Under the pieces are notes generated by a model, which saw nothing but the letters and a program-made list of their open reading frames with translations, was not told the DNA's origin and ran no database searches. Position numbers and translations under genes: made by a program. A stretch of DNA of 64,000 bases. It comes from Auanema rhodensis. Taxonomy: Eukaryota; Nematoda; Chromadorea; Rhabditida; Rhabditidae. Numbering within the stretch: position 1 is the stretch's first letter; every line of letters begins with the position of its first letter. Location of the stretch: NCBI GenBank assembly GCA_964057225.1, contig OZ059898.1, positions 2,046,001 to 2,110,000 on the forward strand. Direction: 5' to 3'. This document shows, in pieces, positions 53,352 through 64,000 of the stretch.

Positions 53352-54404
53352 TCGATGCGGATTTTTAAGCTGCGTCGATCTGTGTTATCAGATTTGCGCT
53401 AGCTTAAAAATGCACCGAGATATCAACAGATATAAGTTCACACTTATATCCTCGATTTTCACCCTGAAGATTTAATTTTTTCGTTGAATAACATTGTCCA
53501 TCGTCTTTGCCTTGAAAAATGGAATCTAAAAACATCTACTTTTTGCTAAATTATTTTGAAATTTTTCGAAAAAATTTTTGTCAAAATGTTTTTGGAAGCA
53601 ATGTTGAGTGTACATGGAAACTCAACATACACTAATGCATCATTTTTCAAACGATCATAACTAATTTTTGTATTAAGCGTTTCTCAATGTAGTATAGTGC
53701 ATTCGATGCGGATTTTTAAGCTGCGTCGATCTGTGTTATCAGATTTGCGCTAGCTTAAAAATGCACCGAGATATCAACTGATATAAGTTCACACTTATAT
53801 CCTCAATTTTCACCCTGAAGATTTAATTTTTTCGTTGAATAACATTGTCCATCGTCTTTGCCTTGAAAAATGGAATCTAAAAACATCTATTTTTTGCTAA
53901 ATTATTTTGAAATTTTTCGAAAAAATTTTTGTCAAAATGTTTTTGGAAGCAATGTTGAGTGTACATGGAAACTCAACATACACTAATGCATCATTTTTCA
54001 AACGATCATAACTAATTTTTGTATTAAGCGTTTCTCAATGTAGTATAGTGCATTCGATGCGGATTTTTGAGCTGCGTCGATCTGTGTTATCAGATTTGCG
54101 CTAGCTTAAAAATGCACCGAGATATCAACTGATATAAGTTCACACTTATATCCTCGATTTTCACCCTGAAGATTTAATTTTTTCGTTGAATAACAATGTC
54201 CATCGTCTTTGCCTTGAAAAATGGAATCTAAAAACATCTACTTTTTGCTAAATTATTTTGAAATTTTTCGAAAAAATTTTTGTCAAAATGTTTTTGGAAG
54301 CAATGTTGAGTGTACATGGAAACTCAACATACACTAATGCATCATTTTTCAAACGATCATAACTAATTTTTGTATTAAGCGTTTCTCAATGTAGTATAGT
54401 GCAT

Positions 54405-55457
54405 TCGATGCGGATTTTCAAGCTGCGTCGATCTGTGTTATCAGATTTGCGCTAGCTTAAAAATGCACCGAGATATCAACTGATATAAGTTCACACTTAT
54501 ATCCTCGATTTTCACCCTGAAGAATTAATTTTTTTGTTGAATAACATTGTCCATCGTCTTTGCCTTGAAAAAAGAAATCTAAAAACATCTACTTTTTGCT
54601 AAATTATTTTGAAATTTTTCGAAAAAATTTTTGTCAAAATGTTTTTGGAAGCAATGTTGAGTGTACATGGAAACTCAACATACACTAATGCATCATTTTT
54701 CAAACGATCATAACTAATTTTTGTATTAAGCGTTTTTCAATGTAGTATAGTGCATTCGATGCGGATTTTCAAGCTGCGTCGATCTGTGTTATCAGATTTG
54801 CGCTAGCTTAAAAATGCACCGAGATATCAACTGATATAAGTTCACACTTATATCCTCGATTTTCACCCTGAAGAATTAATTTTTTTGTTGAATAACATTG
54901 TCCATCGTCTTTGCCTTGAAAAAAGAAATCTAAAAACATCTACTTTTTGCTAAATTATTTTGAAATTTTTCGAAAAAATTTTTGTCAAAATGTTTTTGGA
55001 AGCAATGTTGAGTGTACATGGAAACTCAACATACACTAATGCATCATTTTTCAAACGATCATAACTAATTTTTGTATTAAGCGTTTTTCAATGTAGTATA
55101 GTGCATTCGATGCGGATTTTCAAGCTGCGTCGATCTGTGTTATCAGATTTGCGCTAGCTTAAAAATGCACCGAGATATCAACTGATATAAGTTCACACTT
55201 ATATCCTCGATTTTCACCCTGAAGAATTAATTATTTTGTTGAATAACATTGTCCATCGTCTTTGCCTTAAAAAAAGAAATCTAAAAACATCTACTTTTTG
55301 CTAAATTATTTTGAAATTTTTCGAAAAAATTTTTGTCAAAATGTTTTTGGAAGCAATGTTGAGTGTACATGGAAACTCAACATACACTAATGCATCATTT
55401 TTCAAACGATCATAACTAATTTTTGTATTAAGCGTTTCTCAATGTAGTATAGTGCAT
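54405..55457. repeat. Three consecutive R7 monomers (m156-m158)
   Basis: Each starts gattttcaag (C15) and carries T131 and A171. m156 and m157 also share T332 (gcgtttttc), and I see no difference between them, a recent single-monomer amplification. m158 has ttattttgttg and gccttaaaa. C15 was not seen elsewhere in the window. Confidence 0.85.
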
Positions 55458-56510
55458 TCGATGCGAATTTTTAAGCTGCGTCGATCTGTGTTATCAGATT
55501 TGCGCTAGCTTAAAAATGCACCGTGAAATCAACTGATATAAGTTCACACTTATATCCTCGATTTTCACCCTGAAGAATTAATTTTTTCGTTGAATAACAT
55601 TGTCCATCGTCTTTGCCCTGAAAAAAGAAATCTAAAAACATCTACTTTTTGCTAAATTATTTTGAAATTTTTCGAAAAAATTTTTGTCAAAATGTTTTTG
55701 GAAGCAATGTTGAGTGTACATGGAAACTCAACATACACTAATGCATCATTTTTCAAACGATCATAACTAATTTTTGTATTAAGCGTTTCTCAATGTAGTA
55801 TAGTGCATTCGATGCGGATTTTTAAGCTGCGTCGATCTGTGTTATCAGATTTGCGCTAGCTTAAAAATGCACCGAGATATCAACTGATATAAGTTCACAC
55901 TTATATCCTCGATTTTCACCCTGAAGATTTAATTTTTTCGTTGAATAACATTGTCCATCGTCTTTGCCTTGAAAAATGGAATCTAAAAACATCTACTTTT
56001 TGCTAAATTATTTTGAAATTTTTCGAAAAAATTTTTGTCAAAATGTTTTTGGAAGCAATGTTGAGTGTACATGGAAACTCAACATACACTAATGCATCAT
56101 TTTTCAAACGATCATAACTAATTTTTGTATTAAGCGTTTCTCAATGTAGTATAGTGCATTCGATGCGGATTTTTAAGCTGCGTCGATCTGTGTTATCAGA
56201 TTTGCGCTAGCTTAAAAATGCACCGAGATATCAACTGATATAAGTTCACACATATATCCTCGATTTTCACCCTGAAGAATTAATTTTTTTGTTGAATAAC
56301 ATTGTCCATCGTCTTTGCCTTGAAAAAAGGAATCTAAAAACATCTACTTTTTGCTAAATTATTTTGAAATTTTTCGAAAAAATTTTTGTCAAAATGTTTT
56401 TGGAAGCAATGTTGAGTGTACATGGAAACTCAACATACACTAATGCATCATTTTTCAAACGATCATAACTAATTTTTGTATTAAGCGTTTCTCAATGTAG
56501 TATAGTGCAT

Positions 56511-57914
56511 TCGATGCGGATTTTTAAGCTGCGTCGATCTGTGTTATCAGATTTGCGCTAGCTTAAAAATGCACCGAGATATCAACTGATATAAGTTCAC
56601 ACTTATATCCTCGATTTTCACCCTGAAGAATTAATTTTTTCGTTGAATAACATTGTCCATCGTTTTTGCCTTGAAAAAAGGAATCTAAAAACATCTACTT
56701 TTTGCTAAATTATTTTGAAATTTTTCGAAAAAATTTTTGTCAAAATGTTTTTGGAAGCAATGTTGAGTGTACATGGAAACTCAACATACACTAATGCATC
56801 ATTTTTCAAACGATCATAACTAATTTTTGTATTAAGCGTTTCTCAATGTAGTATAGTGCATTCGATGCGGATTTTTAAGCTGCGTCGATCTGTGTTATCA
56901 GATTTGCGCTAGCTTAAAAATGCACCGAGATATCAACTGATATAAGTTCACACTTATATCCTCGATTTTCACCCTGAAGATTTAATTTTTTCGTTGAATA
57001 ACATTGTCCATCGTCTTTGCCTTAAAAAATGGAATCTAAAAACATCTACTTTTTGCTAAATTATTTTGAAATTTTTCGAAAAAATTTTTGTCAAAATGTT
57101 TTTGGAAGCAATGTTGAGTGTACATGGAAACTCAACATACACTAATGCATCATTTTTCAAACGATCATAACTAATTTTTGTATTAAGCGTTTCTCAATGT
57201 AGTATAGTGCATTCGATGCGGATTTTTAAGCTGCGTCGATCTGTGTTATCAGATTTGCGCTAGCTTAAAAATGCACCGAGATATCAACTGATATAAGTTC
57301 ACACTTATATCCTCGATTTTCACCCTGAAGAATTAATTTTTTCGTTGAATAACATTGTCCATCGTTTTTGCCTTGAAAAAAGGAATCTAAAAACATCTAC
57401 TTTTTGCTAAATTATTTTGAAATTTTTCGAAAAAATTTTTGTCAAAATGTTTTTGGAAGCAATGTTGAGTGTACATGGAAACTCAACATACACTAATGCA
57501 TCATTTTTCAAACGATCATAACTAATTTTTGTATTAAGCGTTTCTCAATGTAGTATAGTGCATTCGATGCGGATTTTTAAGCTGCGTCGATCTGTGTTAT
57601 CAGATTTGCGCTAGCTTAAAAATGCACCGAGATATCAACTGATATAAGTTCACACTTATATCCTCGATTTTCACCCTGAAGAATTAATTTTTTCGTTGAA
57701 TAACATTGTCCATCGTTTTTGCCTTGAAAAAAGGAATCTAAAAACATCTACTTTTTGCTAAATTATTTTGAAATTTTTCGAAAAAATTTTTGTCAAAATG
57801 TTTTTGGAAGCAATGTTGAGTGTACATGGAAACTCAACATACACTAATGCATCATTTTTCAAACGATCATAACTAATTTTTGTATTAAGCGTTTCTCAAT
57901 GTAGTATAGTGCAT
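56511..57914. repeat. R6 copies with T154 (m162, m164, m165) around an R1 copy (m163)
   Basis: m162, m164 and m165 read catcgtttttgcc where most copies read catcgtctttgcc. m163 is R1 with gccttaaaaaatgg. T154 also marks left-domain copies m27 and m41, on a different background (L1), so it is either a recurrent mutation or was moved by gene conversion. Confidence 0.75.
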
Positions 57915-57960
57915 TCGATGCGGATTTTTAAGCTGCGTCGATCTGTGTTATCAGATTTGC

Positions 57961-57974
57961 GCTCGTAAAAAATG
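57961..57974. other. Compound local change in m166 (-1 bp, GCTAGC lost)
   Basis: Nearly all copies read gctagcttaaaaatg here (a few have gcttgaaaatg); m166 reads gctcgtaaaaaatg. This is a cluster of substitutions with a net loss of one base, unlike the isolated single-base changes seen elsewhere. It removes the otherwise near-universal GCTAGC site. Possible causes are a template-switch mutation or an assembly or consensus error. Confidence 0.85.
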
Positions 57975-59317
57975 CACCGAGATATCAACTGATATAAGTT
58001 CACACTTATATCCTCGATTTTCACCCTGAAGATTTAATTTTTTCGTTGAATAACATTGTCCATCGTCTTTGCCTTGAAAAATGGAATCTAAAAACATCTA
58101 CTTTTTGCTAAATTATTTTGAAATTTTTCGAAAAAATTTTTGTCAAAATGTTTTTGGAAGCAATGTTGAGTGTACATGGAAACTCAACATACACTAATGC
58201 ATCATTTTTCAAACGATCATAACTAATTTTTGTATTAAGCGTTTCTCAATGTAGTATAGTGCATTCGATGCGGATTTTTAAGCTGCGTCGATCTGTGTTA
58301 TCAGATTTGCGCTAGCTTAAAAATGCACCGAGATATCAACTGATATAAGTTCACACATATATCCTCGATTTTCACCCTGAAGAATTAATTTTTTTGTTGA
58401 ATAACATTGTCCATCGTCTTTGCCTTGAAAAAAGGAATCTAAAAACATCTACTTTTTGCTAAATTATTTTGAAATTTTTCGAAAAAATTTTTGTCAAAAT
58501 GTTTTTGGAAGCAATGTTGAGTGTACATGGAAACTCAACATACACTAATGCATCATTTTTCAAACGATCATAACTAATTTTTGTATTAAGCGTTTCTCAA
58601 TGTAGTATAGTGCATTCGATGCGGATTTTTAAGCTGCGTCGATCTGTGTTATCAGATTTGCGCTAGCTTAAAAATGCACCGAGATATCAACTGATATAAG
58701 TTCACACATATATCCTCGATTTTCACCCTGAAGAATTAATTTTTTTGTTGAATAACATTGTCCATCGTCTTTGCCTTGAAAAAAGGAATCTAAAAACATC
58801 TACTTTTTGCTAAATTATTTTGAAATTTTTCGAAAAAATTTTTGTCAAAATGTTTTTGGAAGCAATGTTGAGTGTACATGGAAACTCAACATACACTAAT
58901 GCATCATTTTTCAAACGATCATAACTAATTTTTGTATTAAGCGTTTCTCAATGTATTATAGTGCATTCGATGCGGATTTTTAAGCTGCGTCGATCTGTGT
59001 TATCAGATTTGCGCTAGCTTAAAAATGCACCGTGAAATCAACTGATATAAGTTCACACTTATATCCTCGATTTTCACCCTGAAGAATTAATTTTTTCGTT
59101 GAATAACATTGTCCATCGTCTTTGCCTTAAAAAAAGGAATCTAAAAACATCTACTTTTTGCTAAATTATTTTGAAATTTTTCGAAAAAATTTTTGTCAAA
59201 ATGTTTTTGGAAGCAATGTTGAGTGTACATGGAAACTCAACATACACTAATGCATCATTTTTCAAACGATCATAACTAATTTTTGTATTAAGCGTTTCTC
59301 AATGTAGTATAGTGCAT

Positions 59318-62300
59318 TCGATGCGGATTTTTAAGCTGCGTCGATCTGTGTTATCAGATTTGCGCTAGCTTAAAAATGCACCGAGATATCAACTTATATA
59401 AGTTCACACTTATATCCTCGATTTTCACCCTGAAGATTTAATTTTTTCGTTGAATAACATTGTCCATCGTCTTTGCCTTGAAAAATGGAATCTAAAAACA
59501 TCTACTTTTTGCTAAATTATTTTGAAATTTTTCGAAAAAATTTTTGTCAAAATGTTTTTGGAAGCAATGTTGAGTGTACATGGAAACTCAACATACACTA
59601 ATGCATCATTTTTCAAACGATCATAACTAATTTTTGTATTAAGCGTTTCTCAATGTAGTATAGTGCATTCGATGCGGATTTTTAAGCTGCGTCGATCTGT
59701 GTTATCAGATTTGCGCTAGCTTAAAAATGCACCGAGATATCAACTGATATAAGTTCACACTTATATCCTCGATTTTGACCCTGAAGAATTAATTTTTTCG
59801 TTGAATAACATTGTCCATCGTCTTCGCCTTGAAAAAAGGAATCTAAAAACATCTACTTTTTGCTAAATTATTTTGAAATTTTTCGAAAAAATTTTTGTCA
59901 AAATGTTTTTGGAAGCAATGTTGAGTGTACATGGAAACTCAACATACACTAATGCATCATTTTTCAAACGATCATAACTAATTTTTGTATTAAGCGTTTC
60001 TCAATGTAGTATAGTGCATTCGATGCGGATTTTTAAGCTGCGTCGATCTGTGTTATCAGATTTGCGCTAGCTTAAAAATGCACCGTGAAATCAACTGATA
60101 TAAGTTCACACTTATATCCTCGATTTTCACCCTGAAGAATTAATTTTTTCGTTGAATAACATTGTCCATCGTCTTTGCCTTGAAAAAAGGAATCTAAAAA
60201 CATCTACTTTTTGCTTAATTATTTTGAAATTTTTCGAAAAAATTTTTGTCAAAATGTTTTTGGAAGCAATGTTGAGTGTACATGGAAACTCAACATACAC
60301 TAATGCATCATTTTTCAAACGATCATAACTAATTTTTGTATTAAGCGTTTCTCAATGTAGTATAGTGCATTCGATGCGGATTTTTAAGCTGCGTCGATCT
60401 GTGTTATCAGATTTGCGCTAGCTTAAAAATGCACCGAGATATCAACTTATATAAGTTCACACTTATATCCTCGATTTTCACCCTGAAGATTTAATTTTTT
60501 CGTTGAATAACATTGTCCATCGTCTTTGCCTTGAAAAATGGAATCTAAAAACATCTACTTTTTGCTAAATTATTTTGAAATTTTTCGAAAAAATTTTTGT
60601 CAAAATGTTTTTGGAAGCAATGTTGAGTGTACATGGAAACTCAACATACACTAATGCATCATTTTTCAAACGATCATAACTAATTTTTGTATTAAGCGTT
60701 TCTCAATGTAGTATAGTGCATTCGATGCGGATTTTTAAGCTGCGTCGATCTGTGTTATCAGATTTGCGCTAGCTTAAAAATGCACCGAGATATCAACTGA
60801 TATAAGTTCACACTTATATCCTCGATTTTGACCCTGAAGAATTAATTTTTTCGTTGAATAACATTGTCCATCGTCTTCGCCTTGAAAAAAGGAATCTAAA
60901 AACATCTACTTTTTGCTAAATTATTTTGAAATTTTTCGAAAAAATTTTTGTCAAAATGTTTTTGGAAGCAATGTTGAGTGTACATGGAAACTCAACATAC
61001 ACTAATGCATCATTTTTCAAACGATCATAACTAATTTTTGTATTAAGCGTTTCTCAATGTAGTATAGTGCATTCGATGCGGATTTTTAAGCTGCGTCGAT
61101 CTGTGTTATCAGATTTGCGCTAGCTTAAAAATGCACCGTGAAATCAACTGATATAAGTTCACACTTATATCCTCGATTTTCACCCTGAAGAATTAATTTT
61201 TTCGTTGAATAACATTGTCCATCGTCTTTGCCTTGAAAAAAGGAATCTAAAAACATCTACTTTCTGCTAAATTATTTTGAAATTTTTCGAAAAAATTTTT
61301 GTCAAAATGTTTTTGGAAGCAATGTTGAGTGTACATGGAAACTCAACATACACTAATGCATCATTTTTCAAACGATCATAACTAATTTTTGTATTAAGCG
61401 TTTCTCAATGTATTATAGTGCATTCGATGCGGATTTTTAAGCTGCGTCGATCTGTGTTATCAGATTTGCGCTAGCTTAAAAATGCACCGTGAAATCAACT
61501 GATATAAGTTCACACTTATATCCTCGATTTTCACCCTGAAGAATTAATTTTTTCGTTGAATAACATTGTCCATCGTCTTTGCCTTGAAAAAAGGAATCTA
61601 AAAACATCTACTTTTTGCTAAATTATTTTGAAATTTTTCGAAAAAATTTTTGTCAAAATGTTTTTGGAAGCAATGTTGAGTGTACATGGAAACTCAACAT
61701 ACACTAATGCATCATTTTTCAAACGATCATAACTAATTTTTGTATTAAGCGTTTCTCAATGTAGTATAGTGCATTCGATGCGGATTTTTAAGCTGCGTCG
61801 ATCTGTGTTATCAGATTTGCGCTAGCTTAAAAATGCACCGAGATATCAACTGATATAAGTTCACACTTATATCCTCGATTTTGACCCTGAAGAATTAATT
61901 TTTTCGTTGAATAACATTGTCCATCGTCTTCGCCTTGAAAAAAGGAATCTAAAAACATCTACTTTTTGCTAAATTATTTTGAAATTTTTCGAAAAAATTT
62001 TTGTCAAAATGTTTTTGGAAGCAATGTTGAGTGTACATGGAAACTCAACATACACTAATGCATCATTTTTCAAACGATCATAACTAATTTTTGTATTAAG
62101 CGTTTCTCAATGTAGTATAGTGCATTCGATGCGGATTTTTAAGCTGCGTCGATCTGTGTTATCAGATTTGCGCTAGCTTAAAAATGCACCGTGAAATCAA
62201 CTGATATAAGTTCACACTTATATCCTCGATTTTCACCCTGAAGAATTAATTTTTTCGTTGAATAACATTGTCCATCGTCTTTGCCTTGAAAAAAGGAATC

Positions 62301-64000
62301 TAAAAACATCTACTTTTTGCTAAATTATTTTGAAATTTTTCGAAAAAATTTTTGTCAAAATGTTTTTGGAAGCAATGTTGAGTGTACATGGAAACTCAAC
62401 ATACACTAATGCATCATTTTTCAAACGATCATAACTAATTTTTGTATTAAGCGTTTCTCAATGTAGTATAGTGCATTCGATGCGGATTTTTAAGCTGCGT
62501 CGATCTGTGTTATCAGATTTGCGCTAGCTTAAAAATGCACCGAGATATCAACTTATATAAGTTCACACTTATATCCTCGATTTTCACCCTGAAGATTTAA
62601 TTTTTTCGTTGAATAACATTGTCCATCGTCTTTGCCTTGAAAAATGGAATCTAAAAACATCTACTTTTTGCTAAATTATTTTGAAATTTTTCGAAAAAAT
62701 TTTTGTCAAAATGTTTTTGGAAGCAATGTTGAGTGTACATGGAAACTCAACATACACTAATGCATCATTTTTCAAACGATCATAACTAATTTTTGTATTA
62801 AGCGTTTCTCAATGTAGTATAGTGCATTCGATGCGGATTTTTAAGCTGCGTCGATCTGTGTTATCAGATTTGCGCTAGCTTAAAAATGCACCGAGATATC
62901 AACTGATATAAGTTCACACTTATATCCTCGATTTTGACCCTGAAGAATTAATTTTTTCGTTGAATAACATTGTCCATCGTCTTCGCCTTGAAAAAAGGAA
63001 TCTAAAAACATCTACTTTTTGCTAAATTATTTTGAAATTTTTCGAAAAAATTTTTGTCAAAATGTTTTTGGAAGCAATGTTGAGTGTACATGGAAACTCA
63101 ACATACACTAATGCATCATTTTTCAAACGATCATAACTAATTTTTGTATTAAGCGTTTCTCAATGTAGTATAGTGCATTCGATGCGGATTTTTAAGCTGC
63201 GTCGATCTGTGTTATCAGATTTGCGCTAGCTTAAAAATGCACCGTGAAATCAACTGATATAAGTTCACACTTATATCCTCGATTTTCACCCTGAAGAATT
63301 AATTTTTTCGTTGAATAACATTGTCCATCGTCTTTGCCTTGAAAAAAGGAATCTAAAAACATCTACTTTTTGCTAAATTATTTTGAAATTTTTCGAAAAA
63401 ATTTTTGTCAAAATGTTTTTGGAAGCAATGTTGAGTGTACATGGAAACTCAACATACACTAATGCATCATTTTTCAAACGATCATAACTAATTTTTGTAT
63501 TAAGCGTTTCTCAATGTAGTATAGTGCATTCGATGCGGATTTTTAAGCTGCGTCGATCTGTGTTATCAGATTTGCGCTAGCTTAAAAATGCACCGAGATA
63601 TCAACTTATATAAGTTCACACTTATATCCTCGATTTTCACCCTGAAGATTTAATTTTTTCGTTGAATAACATTGTCCATCGTCTTTGCCTTGAAAAATGG
63701 AATCTAAAAACATCTACTTTTTGCTAAATTATTTTGAAATTTTTCGAAAAAATTTTTGTCAAAATGTTTTTGGAAGCAATGTTGAGTGTACATGGAAACT
63801 CAACATACACTAATGCATCATTTTTCAAACGATCATAACTAATTTTTGTATTAAGCGTTTCTCAATGTAGTATAGTGCATTCGATGCGGATTTTTAAGCT
63901 GCGTCGATCTGTGTTATCAGATTTGCGCTAGCTTAAAAATGCACCGAGATATCAACTGATATAAGTTCACACTTATATCCTCGATTTTGACCCTGAAGAA
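59318..64000. repeat. Trimeric higher-order repeat R4-R5-R2 (1053 bp), to the window end
   Basis: R4 (T78, T120, T169), R5 (G109, C157) and R2 (T67, A70) cycle from m170: 59318-60370, 60371-61423, an interrupted passage R2-R5-R2 at m176-m178 (61424-62476), then 62477-63529 and 63530 to the edge. m175 is the only right-domain copy with C192, and it ends tgtattatag, shared with m168. The unit continues beyond the window, so it is probably the dominant unit of the next stretch. Confidence 0.88.
63881..64000 (+). repeat. Partial terminal monomer (m183)
   Basis: The first 120 bp of a further copy, cut by the window edge. It carries G at unit position 109 (gattttgacc), the marker of subtype R5. 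This is the copy expected next in the trimeric pattern R4-R5-R2, because m182 is R4. The array therefore continues past the window in the same register. Confidence 0.95.

Larger units (their letters stand above)
1..64000. repeat. Satellite DNA array, 351-bp unit, 182 complete copies plus one partial
   Basis: Seen directly: the motif tcgatgcgg recurs every 351 bp from position 1 to 63881 (one copy, m159, reads tcgatgcga), always in the same orientation, with no spacer, insertion or inversion between copies. Copies of different subtype differ by about 3-12 substitutions per 351 bp, so pairwise identity is roughly 97-99%. Length changes are confined to six single-base events: +1 in m16 and m32, -1 in m50, m59, m84 and m166. 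Both window edges lie inside the array, so its true size is unknown. All six frames are closed in every copy, so I annotate no gene anywhere in the 64 kb. Known of such DNA: long homogeneous arrays normally sit in centromeric or pericentromeric heterochromatin. That location is an inference here, since no flanking or centromere-specific sequence is visible. Confidence 0.98.
37557..64000. repeat. Right domain: subtypes R1-R7 (m108-m183)
   Basis: Subtypes: R1 = T120 + T169; R2 = T67 + A70 (cgtgaaatc); R2c = R2 + C215/T216; R3 = T131; R3a = R3 + A93; R4 = R1 + T78 (aacttat); R5 = G109 + C157; R6 = T154; R7 = C15 + T131 + A171. Order: m108 unclassified (A171, C215/T216), R1 R3 R2 R1 R2/R1 R3 R2 R1 R1 | R2 R1 R1 R3a R1 R3a R1 R3 c R1 | R3 R2c R3 R2c R2c R2c R3 R2c R2c R2c | R2c R2c R3a R1 R2c/R1 R2c/R1 R2 R3 R2/R3a R1 | R2c/R1 R2c/R1 R2 R3 R2 R1 R1 R1 R7 R7 | R7 R2 R1 R3a R6 R1 R6 R6 R1 R3a | R3a R2 R4 R5 R2 R4 R5 R2 R2 R5 | R2 R4 R5 R2 R4 R5. 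Here c means C215/T216 only. Nearly all copies end in tagtatag with A298. Confidence 0.85.

Noticed and set aside
60127-60318. 63-codon minus-strand open frame
   Set aside because: It is opened only by one A-to-T change at 60216 (unit position 197 of m172) that removes a stop present in the same frame of the other copies. It begins at a TTG codon, lies wholly within satellite sequence, and its counterparts in the other copies are interrupted. Not a gene.
1-64000. CRISPR array
   Set aside because: The repeats are direct and regular, but they are 351 bp long and contiguous. There are no unique spacers and no cas genes.
1-64000. Ribosomal DNA, histone or other tandem gene cluster
   Set aside because: The unit is too short, AT-rich and without coding frames or recognisable RNA gene sequence.
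1-64000. Assignment to Drosophila 1.688 satellite or the Tribolium TCAST family
   Set aside because: Unit size and A/T-tract style are similar, but I could not match the sequence to either from memory. Length alone is not evidence.
1-64000. Transposable element or viral insertion within the array
   Set aside because: The 351-bp register is continuous through the window with only six 1-bp changes, which leaves no room for an insertion.

Overview
The whole window is one uninterrupted tandem array of a satellite DNA. The repeat unit is 351 bp (about 32% G+C in the first copy). It is present as 182 complete head-to-tail copies plus the first 120 bp of a 183rd, all in the same orientation. I fixed the register on the motif tcgatgcgg, which starts at 1, 352, 703, 1054 and so on to 63881. 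Six single-base length changes (two +1, four -1) account exactly for the 2-bp departure from 182 x 351. No gene, RNA gene, transposon, inversion or unique sequence interrupts the array, and neither end of it is inside the window. Homogenised satellite arrays of this size and unit length point to a eukaryotic nuclear genome. CpG is not depleted (13 seen against about 9 expected in copy 1), which argues against heavily CpG-methylated vertebrate or plant DNA. The AT-rich 340-360 bp size class is common in insects (beetle and Drosophila satellites), but I do not recognise this sequence as a named family. The insect assignment is an inference.

Copies are numbered m1-m183 and positions within the unit are 1-351, with m1 as reference. 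Neighbouring copies differ at about 3-12 positions, and these differences fall into linked sets that define subtypes. Three domains can be read. The LEFT domain (1-15446, m1-m44) is built from five subtypes (L1-L5) in a mosaic. It includes a duplicated 4-monomer block and an 8-monomer block repeated at a 14-monomer offset. The MIDDLE domain (15447-37205, m45-m106) has its own subtypes (F, G, H, I, J). It carries a 9-monomer tandem duplication, a 14-monomer block copied 11,932 bp away, a 5-monomer block at a 7-monomer offset, and three tandem copies of a 5-monomer, 1755-bp unit. The RIGHT domain (37557-64000, m108-m183) uses a third set (R1-R7). Its higher-order units are short (2, 3, 4 and 6 monomers), ending in a trimeric 1053-bp unit that runs to the window end. 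Copy m107 (37206-37556) is a hybrid joining middle and right.

The unit contains several dyad symmetries: a 9-bp perfect stem with a 4-nt loop at 78-99, a 9-bp perfect stem with a 10-nt loop at 250-277, a 12-bp palindrome at 211-222, and a 9-bp stem with two G:T wobbles at 1-27. The arms of the 250-277 hairpin looked unchanged in every copy I read. The unit is 117 codons long, so reading frames stay in register from copy to copy, yet all six frames are closed. The array is therefore non-coding.

There is no gene circuit to describe. The interest of the window is its evolutionary record: nested higher-order repeats, unequal-exchange junctions that can be placed to within about 100 bp, and shared single-base indels that act as pedigree markers.
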